From Chitinophagaceae bacterium (GTDB taxonomy: Bacteria; Bacteroidota; Bacteroidia; Chitinophagales; Chitinophagaceae): DNA of 54,863 nucleotides. The DNA lies in contig JADLCD010000074.1 of NCBI GenBank assembly GCA_020847395.1, forward strand, positions 1-54,863, given 5' to 3'. Each line of letters starts with the position of its first letter. Position 1 is the stretch's first letter. The position numbers and the translations under genes were made by a program. Positions 1 to 8,788 of this stretch are shown here, in pieces. The notes below the pieces were generated by a model. That model made no database searches. It saw nothing but the letters and a program-made list of their open reading frames with translations, and was not told where the DNA came from.

Positions 1-2250
1 ATGGAGATTGATACTACAGTATTATTCAATTCTCCTTTAAAGCAGAAAGTTACTAAAAGCAGCATTGGAGGTATTATAGATTTTAAACCCAATATCAGCT
101 ATACGGATGGCACAGTTTATTATTGGCGCACCAGCAGTTCCGGAGGTAGTGGTGTATGGAATATTTCCTCATTTCTTTATAATACTCAACTTGCACCGGG
201 CTATAATCAGTCCCATTATTTTCAGCATAATAATAGCACGTATGATTCTATGCGGCTTGGAGATGATAGGAAATTTAGCTTTAATGAACGACTCATTACT
301 GTTAGAGCTAAAGCAGGTACCTATCCTGCATATGTTGATGCAGCTATTAGTGTAAGCAGAAACGAGCAAGTTATTTCAAGTTGGACATGCGAATTTAATA
401 CATTGCAAATTGTTGTATTCGATGCATATACTTCAAAACCCTGGAAGAATTATAATGTGTCGGCTACAGAAGGTAGATATGGCAGCAGGCCTTTATGCCA
501 TTTGCCACCATATAGTTTTAGTTATTTATTTGGTGATTCATCACAGCGAAGAAAGGCAATGCAATTTCTTGATTCAATTCCTGATGGAAGTAAGGTAATG
601 ATGTATTGGGTTGGGGTTGGAGAAGATACCTGGATAGCTGCAAATACTTCTTTCATAGATGAGTGGAAAGCGGATACAGCCCATCTTGGTTCAAACAATT
701 CTCTATATCATAAAATAAAGCAATTAGGATTAACGCAAATTGATAGTTTTACAAAAAATGTCCCATTCTTATTTTTCTTCAAAAAGGGAGATACCAACCC
801 TATATATCAAAAAGCGGGTGCTACTCCATCTGATTATATTGTTGAAGATTTTTCTCTTATTGAGCATTTAGAAAGTGGTAGTATGGAGTCTCCGTGGTTT
901 GGCCCTTCATTAAAATGGCAGGAGTTGCATTGGGATGGTAGTGGTATTGATAATTTAGCCACTGATGTAAACGCATTACAGGTTTATGGAAAAGATAACA
1001 CCAATGAGGAAAAATTGGTCACAACAATATATGCTGCAAAAGATACTTCATTGAGTTTTATTGATAGTAAGCAATATCCTTATTTAAAATTAAAATTACT
1101 TACAAAAGACAGTGTATACGCAACGCCCTATCAATTAAAATTTTGGAGACTGAACGGCCAGCCTCCACCTGAAGGATCGCTGGCTCCCAATGTGCTGTTG
1201 CAAATGGTTGATACGGTAGAGTCAGGTGAAAAATTAAAATTTGCTATTGCATTTAAGAATATTAGTGACCTCAACTTTGATAGTTTAAAGATTAAACTCA
1301 CTATCACTGATAAAAATAATGTACCGCATGTTACCTACCTGCCAAAAGGAAAACCTTTAGTGTCTGGAGATACACTGTCTGTTTATTACGAAATAAGCAC
1401 TGAGAACTATCCTGGTCTTAATACATTGTATATTGATTTTAATGCCGAAGATGATCAACCGGAGCAATATCATTTTAATAATTTCCTTTTACAGAATTTT
1501 TATGTTAGAACAGATGAAGTAAATCCTTTACTGGATGTAACAATAGATGGGGTACATATTCTTAATAATGATATCATATCTTCTAAGCCAAACATTATAA
1601 TAAAACTGAAAGATGAAAATAGCTATAGAGCTCTGGATGATACTGCATTGGTAAAAGTTCAGGTTAAATATCCTTCTGGTATATTACGTACTTTTAATTT
1701 TAATTCAGATACACTGCGTTTTACTCCCGGTGTTATTGGACAGGGAAATTCAGATAATACTGCATCAATAGAATTTAACCCTAACTTTTTAGACGATGGA
1801 GATTATCAGCTTATAGTATCCGGAAGAGATAAAAGTGGTAATACTGCCGGAAAATCTCAGTATACCGTTGCTTTTAAAATCATCAATAAGCCGATGATTT
1901 CAAACATGTTTAATTATCCCAATCCGTTTACAACATCTACAGCCTTTGTGTTTACATTAACAGGAAGTGAAGTGCCCCAAAATTTGCGTATTCAAATATT
2001 AACAATTACCGGAAAAATAGTGCGTGAAATAACCCGGCAGGAGTTAGGATCAATCAGAATTGGAAGAAATATTACTGAGTTTAAATGGGATGGCACGGAT
2101 CAGTTTGGACAGAAGCTTGCAAATGGAATTTATTTATACCGTGTTATAACAAATTTAAATGGAAAATCACTGGATAAATATAAAACTGATGGAGATAATA
2201 CTGATCAGTATTTTAATAAAGGTTATGGAAAAATGTACCTGATGAGATAG
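1..2250 (+). CDS. C-terminal part of a large T9SS-exported protein, probably gingipain/PorU2-like (5' end outside window)
   Basis: The reading frame is open from the first base and starts in mid-protein style with no signal peptide, so the true start lies upstream. The 749 visible residues are secreted-type, rich in beta-strand, Ser, Thr and Asn. A segment around residues 185-270 (IPDGSKVMMYWVGVGED) resembles the ILEI-like module of large Bacteroidota C25-type proteins. Middle Ig/CARDB-like stretches follow. The last ~110 residues hold a FlgD-like/type IX sorting domain (NYPNPF, then WDGTDQFGQKLANGIYLYR) and end in YGKMYLMR, as I recall for the PorU2-like family. No catalytic domain is in the window, so peptidase activity is inferred only. 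The product should be exported across the outer membrane by the type IX system. The downstream gene is convergent, with five bases between stop codons. Confidence 0.6.
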   Translation: MEIDTTVLFNSPLKQKVTKSSIGGIIDFKPNISYTDGTVYYWRTSSSGGSGVWNISSFLYNTQLAPGYNQSHYFQHNNSTYDSMRLGDDRKFSFNERLITVRAKAGTYPAYVDAAISVSRNEQVISSWTCEFNTLQIVVFDAYTSKPWKNYNVSATEGRYGSRPLCHLPPYSFSYLFGDSSQRRKAMQFLDSIPDGSKVMMYWVGVGEDTWIAANTSFIDEWKADTAHLGSNNSLYHKIKQLGLTQIDSFTKNVPFLFFFKKGDTNPIYQKAGATPSDYIVEDFSLIEHLESGSMESPWFGPSLKWQELHWDGSGIDNLATDVNALQVYGKDNTNEEKLVTTIYAAKDTSLSFIDSKQYPYLKLKLLTKDSVYATPYQLKFWRLNGQPPPEGSLAPNVLLQMVDTVESGEKLKFAIAFKNISDLNFDSLKIKLTITDKNNVPHVTYLPKGKPLVSGDTLSVYYEISTENYPGLNTLYIDFNAEDDQPEQYHFNNFLLQNFYVRTDEVNPLLDVTIDGVHILNNDIISSKPNIIIKLKDENSYRALDDTALVKVQVKYPSGILRTFNFNSDTLRFTPGVIGQGNSDNTASIEFNPNFLDDGDYQLIVSGRDKSGNTAGKSQYTVAFKIINKPMISNMFNYPNPFTTSTAFVFTLTGSEVPQNLRIQILTITGKIVREITRQELGSIRIGRNITEFKWDGTDQFGQKLANGIYLYRVITNLNGKSLDKYKTDGDNTDQYFNKGYGKMYLMR

Positions 2251-2255
2251 AATAG

Positions 2256-3008
2256 CTAACTACTTGTATTCCTAAATAGCGGTGAGGAAGCTATTCCATA
2301 TTTGTTCAACATGTAGATTAAGGTATTGTATAAAACGCCTAATCCATATTTTATACTGCGTTTAAAATTTATTGAAGATGCTTCTGGAAAATAGCGCGCA
2401 GGACATGATATTTCGCCTATTGTAAAACCTTTGTACAATATTTGCGTAATTACCTGGTTGTCAAAAATAAAATCATTATTATTGGCATTATAGTTAATGC
2501 TAAGTAAAACCTCTTTTGAATAAGCACGATAACCTGTATGATACTCTGATAGCTTCTGATTTAGTAGTAGGTTTTGTATAAAGGTAAGTGCTCTGTTAAA
2601 AAAGTATTTATAGACGGGCATTCCGTTTTTGACAGCATTTTTCCCCAAAATTCTTGATCCCATTACCACCGGATATATACCTTTTGCAATGATTTGAGTC
2701 ATAGGAGAAATTAACTTGGGGTCGTATTGGTAGTCTGGGTGAAGCATTACTATAATATCTGCTCCAATGGTTAAAGCCTTATTATAACATGTTTTTTGAT
2801 TAGCGCCGTATCCCAAATTCTTCGGATGTTTTATAATATGGTTAATGCCCAACTGCTCTGCTAAGTTAGTGGTGTTATCAATACTTCCATCATCTACCAA
2901 CACAATTTCATCAACAATGTCGGTAGGGATATCACTTATTGTTCTGGATAAAGTTTTATAGGCATTATATGCGGGTAGTACAACAACCAGTTTTTTCCCT
3001 TCAATCAT
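2256..3008 (-). CDS. Glycosyltransferase family 2 (DPM1/polyprenyl-phosphate sugar transferase-like)
   Basis: A 250-residue GT-A fold enzyme. It has the nucleotide-sugar start LPAYNAYKTL (11-20), the acidic VLVDDGS motif (37-42) and MLHPDYQYDP, which replaces the more usual DADLQ stretch of dolichol/undecaprenyl-phosphate glycosyltransferases. It lacks the C-terminal transmembrane pair of GtrB-type enzymes, so it probably works at the cytoplasmic membrane face as a peripheral protein. It is divergent from the GT-C-like membrane protein next door. The pair suggests that this enzyme makes a lipid-linked sugar which the neighbour transfers outside the membrane; that link is inferred from position. 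The donor sugar cannot be told from sequence. Confidence 0.85.
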   Translation of the reverse strand: MIEGKKLVVVLPAYNAYKTLSRTISDIPTDIVDEIVLVDDGSIDNTTNLAEQLGINHIIKHPKNLGYGANQKTCYNKALTIGADIIVMLHPDYQYDPKLISPMTQIIAKGIYPVVMGSRILGKNAVKNGMPVYKYFFNRALTFIQNLLLNQKLSEYHTGYRAYSKEVLLSINYNANNNDFIFDNQVITQILYKGFTIGEISCPARYFPEASSINFKRSIKYGLGVLYNTLIYMLNKYGIASSPLFRNTSS

Positions 3009-3063
3009 ACATCGGTTAATATGAGTGAAATTACAGGATTTTAAAATTTAAGAACTAATAAAA

Positions 3064-3071
3064 TATATTTG
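3064..3071 (+). promoter_or_regulatory. Candidate Bacteroidota -7 box (TATATTTG)
   Basis: An exact match to TAnnTTTG lies ten bases before the ATG at 3081. No convincing -33 TTG was seen at the usual distance. If used, the leader would be only a few bases long, which also argues against the TTG start at 3069. Confidence 0.3.
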
Positions 3072-3080
3072 TATTCAGCT

Positions 3081-4487
3081 ATGTATAATAACCTGCTTAA
3101 ATCAAAGGCATTTATTTTTTCCTTTATAGTTTACCTGAGTTTGTTTTTGCTTACATGCAAAAATGGATTTTTCTGGGATACTACACATTTGGCTTCAAAG
3201 CAGGCATGGTGGTTTTACGAACATAATTTTAAGCATTTTTTTATTCCTTCATCTTTTGATAGTGGTCATCCTCCTTTTTTTGCCATGCTACTTGCATTAT
3301 ACTGGCACTTGCTTGGTGTTAGTTTACCGGTAAGTCATCTAATGATGTTGCCATTTATTTTATTATTAATTATCCAGGTAATAATTATTTCAAGATATTA
3401 CTTCGGTGAAAAATATCTGTATCCATCGGCAATAATTCTTCTTAACCCAATTGTTTTGTCCCAGTGTACACTGGTAAGTCCGGATATTGTATTATTAAGT
3501 TTCTTTTATTTAACGCTTAATTCAATTTTAAAAAAGAAATATATATTGGTAATTCTTGGAGGATGTATTCTTTGCGCTGTTAGTATGCGGGGAATGGTGA
3601 CAGCAGGAACGTTGTATTTATTTGCAGTTATATCTAATCGATTATCGTTAAAAGATATGATCCGCTGGAGTTTGCTTTTTTTCCCGGGGTTTATACTTGC
3701 GGCAGCTTTTCTTTTATTGCATTATATCAATACCGGTTGGATTGGTCATCATCCAGATTCTCCTTGGTCATCCTCTTTTGAATATGTTGGAATTAAAGGG
3801 TTCTTCAGAAATATTATTGTTTTTGCCTGGCGAATGGTAGATATGGGAATGCTTATTATGTGGGGATTGGTGTGCTTTGTTATAGTTAAGGCAAAAAAAA
3901 CTTTTTCACTCAATAAAAAAACGTCAGAGCTTTTAATACTCGCATTCCTTATTTTCATTTTAACTATAATGCCCCAATTTTTCTACGCTCACCTGCTTAT
4001 GCATAGATATCTTCTTCCATTTATAGGAATATCTTCCTTGCTTTTCTTTTCCTGTTGCACACTATACCTGCCGCTCAAAATAGCAAAGAAATTTTCATTA
4101 TTGGCGATAATCGGGTTACTGTCAGGTAATTTATGGATATATCCTGATAACATTGCTAAAGGTTGGGATGCTACCTTAGCACATTTGCCTTATTATAAAT
4201 TAAGGCATGATGCGCTTAATTATATCAGGCAGCATCAAATTCCCTTAAATCAGGTAAGTGCGGCATTCCCATACGATATGGAGAGTAAATATATAGATCT
4301 GAGAAATGATACATCTACGTTTTCAGTACTACCCCCTGAAGAAGCTCCTTATACACTCTATTCAAATATTGCAAATCAATATTCGGATGATCAATTATTA
4401 TTGTTAAAAACTAAGTTTATACCTGTTTATACATTCGGAGGATGGCCGGTTAGATTTGTTTTATATAAAAATCCTGAAATTCGATAA
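3081..4487 (+). CDS. GT-C-type multipass membrane glycosyltransferase (GT39/ArnT-like)
   Basis: An integral membrane protein of 468 residues with about ten hydrophobic helices. The first periplasmic loop holds the acidic/His signature expected of GT-C enzymes (FFWDTTH, then DSGHPP), which coordinates the lipid-phosphate sugar donor. The C-terminal ~100 residues are soluble. I start at the ATG at 3081 rather than the in-frame TTG at 3069, because a candidate -7 box overlaps the longer form. The family moves a sugar from a polyprenyl-phosphate carrier to a protein or glycan acceptor outside the cytoplasmic membrane. The divergent GT2 gene could supply the donor, and the acyltransferase 17 bp downstream probably shares the transcript. 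The acceptor is unknown. Confidence 0.75.
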   Translation: MYNNLLKSKAFIFSFIVYLSLFLLTCKNGFFWDTTHLASKQAWWFYEHNFKHFFIPSSFDSGHPPFFAMLLALYWHLLGVSLPVSHLMMLPFILLLIIQVIIISRYYFGEKYLYPSAIILLNPIVLSQCTLVSPDIVLLSFFYLTLNSILKKKYILVILGGCILCAVSMRGMVTAGTLYLFAVISNRLSLKDMIRWSLLFFPGFILAAAFLLLHYINTGWIGHHPDSPWSSSFEYVGIKGFFRNIIVFAWRMVDMGMLIMWGLVCFVIVKAKKTFSLNKKTSELLILAFLIFILTIMPQFFYAHLLMHRYLLPFIGISSLLFFSCCTLYLPLKIAKKFSLLAIIGLLSGNLWIYPDNIAKGWDATLAHLPYYKLRHDALNYIRQHQIPLNQVSAAFPYDMESKYIDLRNDTSTFSVLPPEEAPYTLYSNIANQYSDDQLLLLKTKFIPVYTFGGWPVRFVLYKNPEIR

Positions 4488-4504
4488 TACGTTAATAGTA
4501 ACTT

Positions 4505-5542
4505 ATGAATTTAAAAAAGGCGTCCCACTGGTCTAACAATTTCACATTGCTAAGGCATGTGGCGGCTTTGTTTGTGATTATAAGTCATTCATATGATTTG
4601 TTGGGAAGATCAGGAGAAGAAAAGCTGTCAATGTTAACAAATGGTACACTTTCTTTCAGCAGAATTGGATTAATAGTATTTTTTTTTTTAAGTGGTCTTC
4701 TTGTTACACAAAGCCTTATGACCTCGGAAAGTTTAATACATTTTATATGGAAAAGAATATTACGGATTTATCCGGCTTTAATAATATTGATTTTAATAAC
4801 TGTATTTATTGGGGGTCCGGTATTTACTACAATGCCTTTAATAAATTATTTTTCGTCTTTTCAAACCTGGCAATATTTTATTGGAGGGGTATCACTTATC
4901 AGGTTAAAATTTTTTTTGCCTGCTGTATTTAATGAACATGGTGTTAACGGCTCTTTATGGAGTTTGCCGGTAGAATTTAGATTGTATGTATTACTTGCCT
5001 TATTATACCTGGCGGCTTTTTATAAACGTAATCATCTTCTTATATTAATTGCAATAGTTATTGTTTTTGCTTTTGGTTTTTCAACCGGCTTATTTTTCTC
5101 TCTTCCTAAATGGTTTAATGTATATACCTTTTGGGGGCTTTATTTTTTTGCAGGTTCGTTGGTATATTTTGTGAAACATAAAATATCATTAAGTTACTGG
5201 TTTTTTATATTTTTTTTTCTATTCTGGATTTTCACAAAAGAAATCGAAGTTTTGGGTAGGATTAGCCAGTTATTAATGATATGTTATGGTTGTTTACTTG
5301 TTGGTTATAAATTGCCAAATTTTAATGTTTCGTTTTTTTCAAAGAATGATTATTCCTACTCTCTTTATATATATGCATTCCCCATTCAACAAAGCATAAT
5401 TTATATTTACGGAGTTCAGCATATTTCTCCAATATTGTTAACAATTCTGTCATTAGTATTATTAGCGCCTTTTTGCTTACTATCATGGAACCTTGTTGAA
5501 AAACCTTTTTTAGGTTTGAAAGATATATTTATAAAAAAATAA
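4505..5542 (+). CDS. Acyltransferase 3 family membrane protein (O-acetyltransferase-like)
   Basis: A 345-residue protein with roughly ten transmembrane segments. It carries the family N-terminal pattern LRHVAALFVIISHS, with the conserved His at 28, followed by the GLIVFFFLSGLLVTQSL helix. A middle loop has NGSLWSLPVEFRLY, the second conserved region of acyltransferase 3 proteins. Such enzymes acetylate or succinylate sugars of surface polysaccharides or glycolipids. It lies 17 bp after the GT-C-like gene on the same strand, so envelope glycan modification is the likely role. The sequence is unusually AT-rich, which fits its many Phe, Ile and Leu codons. Confidence 0.85.
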   Translation: MNLKKASHWSNNFTLLRHVAALFVIISHSYDLLGRSGEEKLSMLTNGTLSFSRIGLIVFFFLSGLLVTQSLMTSESLIHFIWKRILRIYPALIILILITVFIGGPVFTTMPLINYFSSFQTWQYFIGGVSLIRLKFFLPAVFNEHGVNGSLWSLPVEFRLYVLLALLYLAAFYKRNHLLILIAIVIVFAFGFSTGLFFSLPKWFNVYTFWGLYFFAGSLVYFVKHKISLSYWFFIFFFLFWIFTKEIEVLGRISQLLMICYGCLLVGYKLPNFNVSFFSKNDYSYSLYIYAFPIQQSIIYIYGVQHISPILLTILSLVLLAPFCLLSWNLVEKPFLGLKDIFIKK

Positions 5543-5638
5543 ACCAAACCAGGCTATGATTATTTATTGCTATAACTCATAAATTGTTTTATCTTTTATA
5601 TTTTAATTATATTGAATTAGACATAACTGTAAAATATT

Positions 5639-6982
5639 ATGCAATCTTCAAGACGAAAATTCCTCCGTAATTCAATTAAAGCTTCTGCCGCATTATCCAT
5701 CGGCGGTATCCTCCCCGGTTTTACAGCAAAAAGCTACGCCGCCATACCGGGGGCTAATGAAAGAATTAAAGTGGGTGTAATGGGCGTTAATTCCCGCGGA
5801 TTAGCATTGGCGCAAAATTATGCGGCTCAAAAAAATTGCGAGGTAACCAGTATTAGTGATGTTGACAGCAGGGCGATTGATAATTGTATTAAAAAGATAA
5901 CGCCTGTACAAAACAGCGAGCCTAAAGCTATTCCTGATTTCAGGAAAGCGCTGGAAGATAAAGCGATTGATGCGATGGTAATTGCCACTCCTGACCACTG
6001 GCACGCGCCTGCGGCTATACTTGCCTGTAAGGCAGGTAAGCATGTATATGTGGAAAAACCCTGCTCACATAATCCACATGAAGGCGAATTGCTTGTTGCG
6101 GCTGCAAAAAAGTATAATCGCAAAGTGCAGATGGGCAACCAACGCAGGAGCTGGCCAAATGTAATAGCCGCAATACAGGAAGTAAAATCCGGTGTTATAG
6201 GACGACCTTATTTTGGCAGGGGCTGGTATGCCAGTAATCGTCCTTCAATAGGTATAGGGAAAAAAGCTGAAGTGCCTTCATGGCTTAATTATGATCTGTG
6301 GCAGGGGCCGGCGCCAAGAGAAGCGTTCAGAGATAATATTATACATTATAACTGGCATTGGTTCTGGAACTGGGGTACCGGTGAGGGCGGTAATAACGGT
6401 ACGCATATGGTTGATTTGCTGCGTTGGGGCATGGGTATTGATTACCCGGTGAGTGTTACTTCTTCGGGTGGTCGTTACCGTTATAAAGATGATTGGCAAA
6501 CTGCAGATACACAGGTGGTGTCCTGGACTTTTCCGAATAATACTTTAATGGAGTGGGAGGGGAGAAGTTGCAACGGACTGGGTATGGAGGGTTCGAGTGT
6601 TGGAGTAGCATTTTACGGGGAAAAGGGAACGGTAATAATAGGAGGCGGCAATAATTATAAGATGTATGATCTGGAGGGTAAGTTGTTGAAAGAAATTAAG
6701 GATGAGGAAAAATTTGATGCTGGTAACCGTGTTGACCCTTTAAAAGACCTTGATGCGCTGCATATTCAAAATTTTTTTGATGGCATACGCAAGGGAACGG
6801 TTTTAAATTCAGATATAGCAGAAGGCTTTAAAAGTACGCTGCTAAACCAGTTGGGAGATATTGCAATGCGCACACAAAGCACCCTCAAAACTGATGAACG
6901 CAACGGGCATATCATTGATAATACTGAAGCAAATAAACTCTGGAAAAGAAATTATGAACCGGGCTGGGAGCCGGTTATTTAA
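5639..6982 (+). CDS. Tat-exported Gfo/Idh/MocA family oxidoreductase
   Basis: 447 residues. The N-terminus is a twin-arginine signal (SSRRKFLRNSIKASAALS). A Rossmann NAD(P)-binding segment follows (VGVMGVNSRG, about 46-55), then DHWHAPAAILACKAGKHVYVE with EKP around residues 142-144, the family's catalytic Lys/Pro motif. The C-terminal half contains the HYNWHWFWNWGTGEGGNNGTH stretch that is typical of periplasmic Bacteroidota members. These proteins oxidise or epimerise sugars using tightly held cofactor; export by Tat in the folded state fits that. The substrate is not predictable. It stands alone, with a ~96-bp AT-rich leader. Confidence 0.9.
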   Translation: MQSSRRKFLRNSIKASAALSIGGILPGFTAKSYAAIPGANERIKVGVMGVNSRGLALAQNYAAQKNCEVTSISDVDSRAIDNCIKKITPVQNSEPKAIPDFRKALEDKAIDAMVIATPDHWHAPAAILACKAGKHVYVEKPCSHNPHEGELLVAAAKKYNRKVQMGNQRRSWPNVIAAIQEVKSGVIGRPYFGRGWYASNRPSIGIGKKAEVPSWLNYDLWQGPAPREAFRDNIIHYNWHWFWNWGTGEGGNNGTHMVDLLRWGMGIDYPVSVTSSGGRYRYKDDWQTADTQVVSWTFPNNTLMEWEGRSCNGLGMEGSSVGVAFYGEKGTVIIGGGNNYKMYDLEGKLLKEIKDEEKFDAGNRVDPLKDLDALHIQNFFDGIRKGTVLNSDIAEGFKSTLLNQLGDIAMRTQSTLKTDERNGHIIDNTEANKLWKRNYEPGWEPVI

Positions 6983-7011
6983 TTGACCTTTTTAAATATT
7001 TCGTAGCTTTT
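6983..7011 (+). promoter_or_regulatory. Candidate Bacteroidota promoter (TTG-N18-TAGCTTTT)
   Basis: TTG at 6983-6985 and TAGCTTTT at 7004-7011 are separated by 18 bases, close to the Bacteroidota -33/-7 arrangement. The ATG of the caspase-like gene follows 19 bases later. This suggests that gene has its own promoter. Confidence 0.4.
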
Positions 7012-7030
7012 TTTTCTTTAAATACGCTGA

Positions 7031-7567
7031 ATGTCAAAGCATAAAAACACCATTGCACTTGTAGTAGCAGGAGATGTAGGTGATGAACCATATGCAATCA
7101 GAAATACGCTGGAATATTTTGGATACAGGATTATTTACATACCAATTGGCAGGCCTAACGATTTTATTGCTGTTTTAAATCGTGAGTTTCTGTATGATGA
7201 TGTTTCAATACTGATTATTTGTTCTCACGGTAATGAAGGAAAAATTATAATGCCGGTATTGGCAGATGATATTTATACAGATGGTGAACCTAAAATTGAC
7301 TTTGATGGCGCAATGATAGAAACATATGCCCAACTAACAGGATTAACAGTTATACTAACCGGGTGCACTTTAGCAAAACTGGCAGAAAGTTTTAAAACGT
7401 CTGGTTGTAAGAATGTTATTGCCACAAATGAACATATTGATGGAAATGCCGCGCTGATTTTTACACTCTACCTGTTTTATCAGTTAAGCGAGGGCGATAA
7501 TATTGCAACAGCATTCGAAAAAGCTGCTGCAATCAATAATGAAACAAAATTATTCCGGCTGTTTTAA
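7031..7567 (+). CDS. Stand-alone caspase-fold (CHAT-like) protein
   Basis: A small 178-residue soluble protein that looks like one isolated caspase-type domain. After a strand, IICSHGNEG holds His66 and TVILTGC holds Cys112, in the spacing and setting of a CHAT/caspase His-Cys dyad. Residues 125-164 (GCKNVIATNEHIDGNAAL, then FYQLSEGDNIATAFEKA) follow the CHAT pattern of a failed-slot motif, a Y-x-L-x-x-G turn and a closing Ala-rich helix. No sensor, repeat or effector domain is fused to it. The next gene is convergent, five bases away. Protease activity is inferred from the dyad; a scaffold without activity is possible. Confidence 0.6.
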   Translation: MSKHKNTIALVVAGDVGDEPYAIRNTLEYFGYRIIYIPIGRPNDFIAVLNREFLYDDVSILIICSHGNEGKIIMPVLADDIYTDGEPKIDFDGAMIETYAQLTGLTVILTGCTLAKLAESFKTSGCKNVIATNEHIDGNAALIFTLYLFYQLSEGDNIATAFEKAAAINNETKLFRLF

Positions 7568-7572
7568 TATCT

Positions 7573-8676
7573 CTATACATTAAACCTGAAATGCATTATA
7601 TCCCCATCTTCCACCACGTAATCTTTTCCCTGCACAGCAAGTTTTCCTGCATCGCGGCAGGCAGCTTCTGATTTGTAATGAATAAAATCAACATACTTTA
7701 TAACTTCTGCACGAATAAAACCTTTTTCAAAATCAGTATGTATAACGCCTGCGGCTTGCGGTGCCAGCATGCCTTTGGTAATTGTCCAGGCACGAACCTC
7801 CTGCACGCCGGCGGTAAAATAGGTGTATAAATGCAGCAGGCGATAGGTAGATTGAATAAGTCTCGCCACGCCACTTTCCTTTAGTCCCATATCTTCCAAA
7901 AACATCTGCCTGTCTTCATAACTATCCATAACAGCTATTTCACTTTCAATAGCGGCGCTTATCAGTAATATTTCCGCGTCTTCATCTTTTACCAGCTCTC
8001 TTACTGCTTCTGTATGCTTATTGCCCGATACCACACTTTTTTCATCCACGTTACACACATAAATAACCGGTTTTATGGTAAGCAGGAAAAGATCAGCAAA
8101 AAACTTTTCTTTATCTTCCTTACTTACAGAAAATGATCTCGCATTTTTTCCCTGCTCTAAATGTTTCTTTAAATTTTGTAACAGTTCTAATCCCCTTATC
8201 AGCTCTTTATCACCGCTGGTACGGGCAGATTTTTCTGACTTGCTGATTTTTTTCTCAACGCTATCAAGATCTTTCAATTGTAATTCGGTATCAATAATTT
8301 CTTTATCCCTAACAGGGTTCACGTTCCCGTCCACATGTATCACATTATCGTCATCAAAGCAGCGCAATACGTGAATAATGGCATCTGTGGCGCGGATATT
8401 TCCCAAAAACTGGTTACCCAATCCTTCGCCTTTGCTGGCACCTTTTACAAGTCCGGCTATATCCACAATTTCCACTGTGGTGGGTACTACTTTATTCGGT
8501 TTAACCAGTTTTTCCAGTTCAATAAGCCTTTCATCGGGCACGGTTATCACACCCACATTGGGTTCTATAGTGCAGAATGGAAAATTGGCAGCCTGCGCTT
8601 TGGCGCTGCTGAGTGCGTTAAACAAAGTTGATTTTCCTACATTGGGCAATCCCACAATACCAGCTTGTAATGCCAT
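7573..8676 (-). CDS. ychF: YchF/OLA1-type redox-regulated P-loop ATPase
   Basis: 367 residues, the usual length. The Walker A motif GLPNVGKST (9-17) is followed by the Obg-like switch (NFPFCTIEPNVGVITVPD), DIAGLVKGASKGEGLGN as G3, and the C-terminal TGS domain (FTAGVQEVRAWTITKGMLAPQAAGVIHTDF split across it). The non-canonical NVDE replaces the guanine-specificity NKxD, consistent with ATP preference in this family. It associates with ribosomes and affects stress responses in other bacteria. It is transcribed away from the SpmA/B-like gene and needs its own promoter in the ~110-bp gap. Confidence 0.97.
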   Translation of the reverse strand: MALQAGIVGLPNVGKSTLFNALSSAKAQAANFPFCTIEPNVGVITVPDERLIELEKLVKPNKVVPTTVEIVDIAGLVKGASKGEGLGNQFLGNIRATDAIIHVLRCFDDDNVIHVDGNVNPVRDKEIIDTELQLKDLDSVEKKISKSEKSARTSGDKELIRGLELLQNLKKHLEQGKNARSFSVSKEDKEKFFADLFLLTIKPVIYVCNVDEKSVVSGNKHTEAVRELVKDEDAEILLISAAIESEIAVMDSYEDRQMFLEDMGLKESGVARLIQSTYRLLHLYTYFTAGVQEVRAWTITKGMLAPQAAGVIHTDFEKGFIRAEVIKYVDFIHYKSEAACRDAGKLAVQGKDYVVEDGDIMHFRFNV

Positions 8677-8788
8677 AATAATACTTTAAGGGTAATTTTT
8701 GAGGCGGCAAAGGTAACATTACACAACAGATTTAAAAAACAATGCAGAAACATTTTGTGCGTTTACCTTTTAGCATTTAACTTCAACT

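Noticed and set aside
3069-3080. TTG start for the GT-C-like gene
   Set aside because: It would overlap the candidate -7 box, and the ATG at 3081 gives a normal N-terminus.
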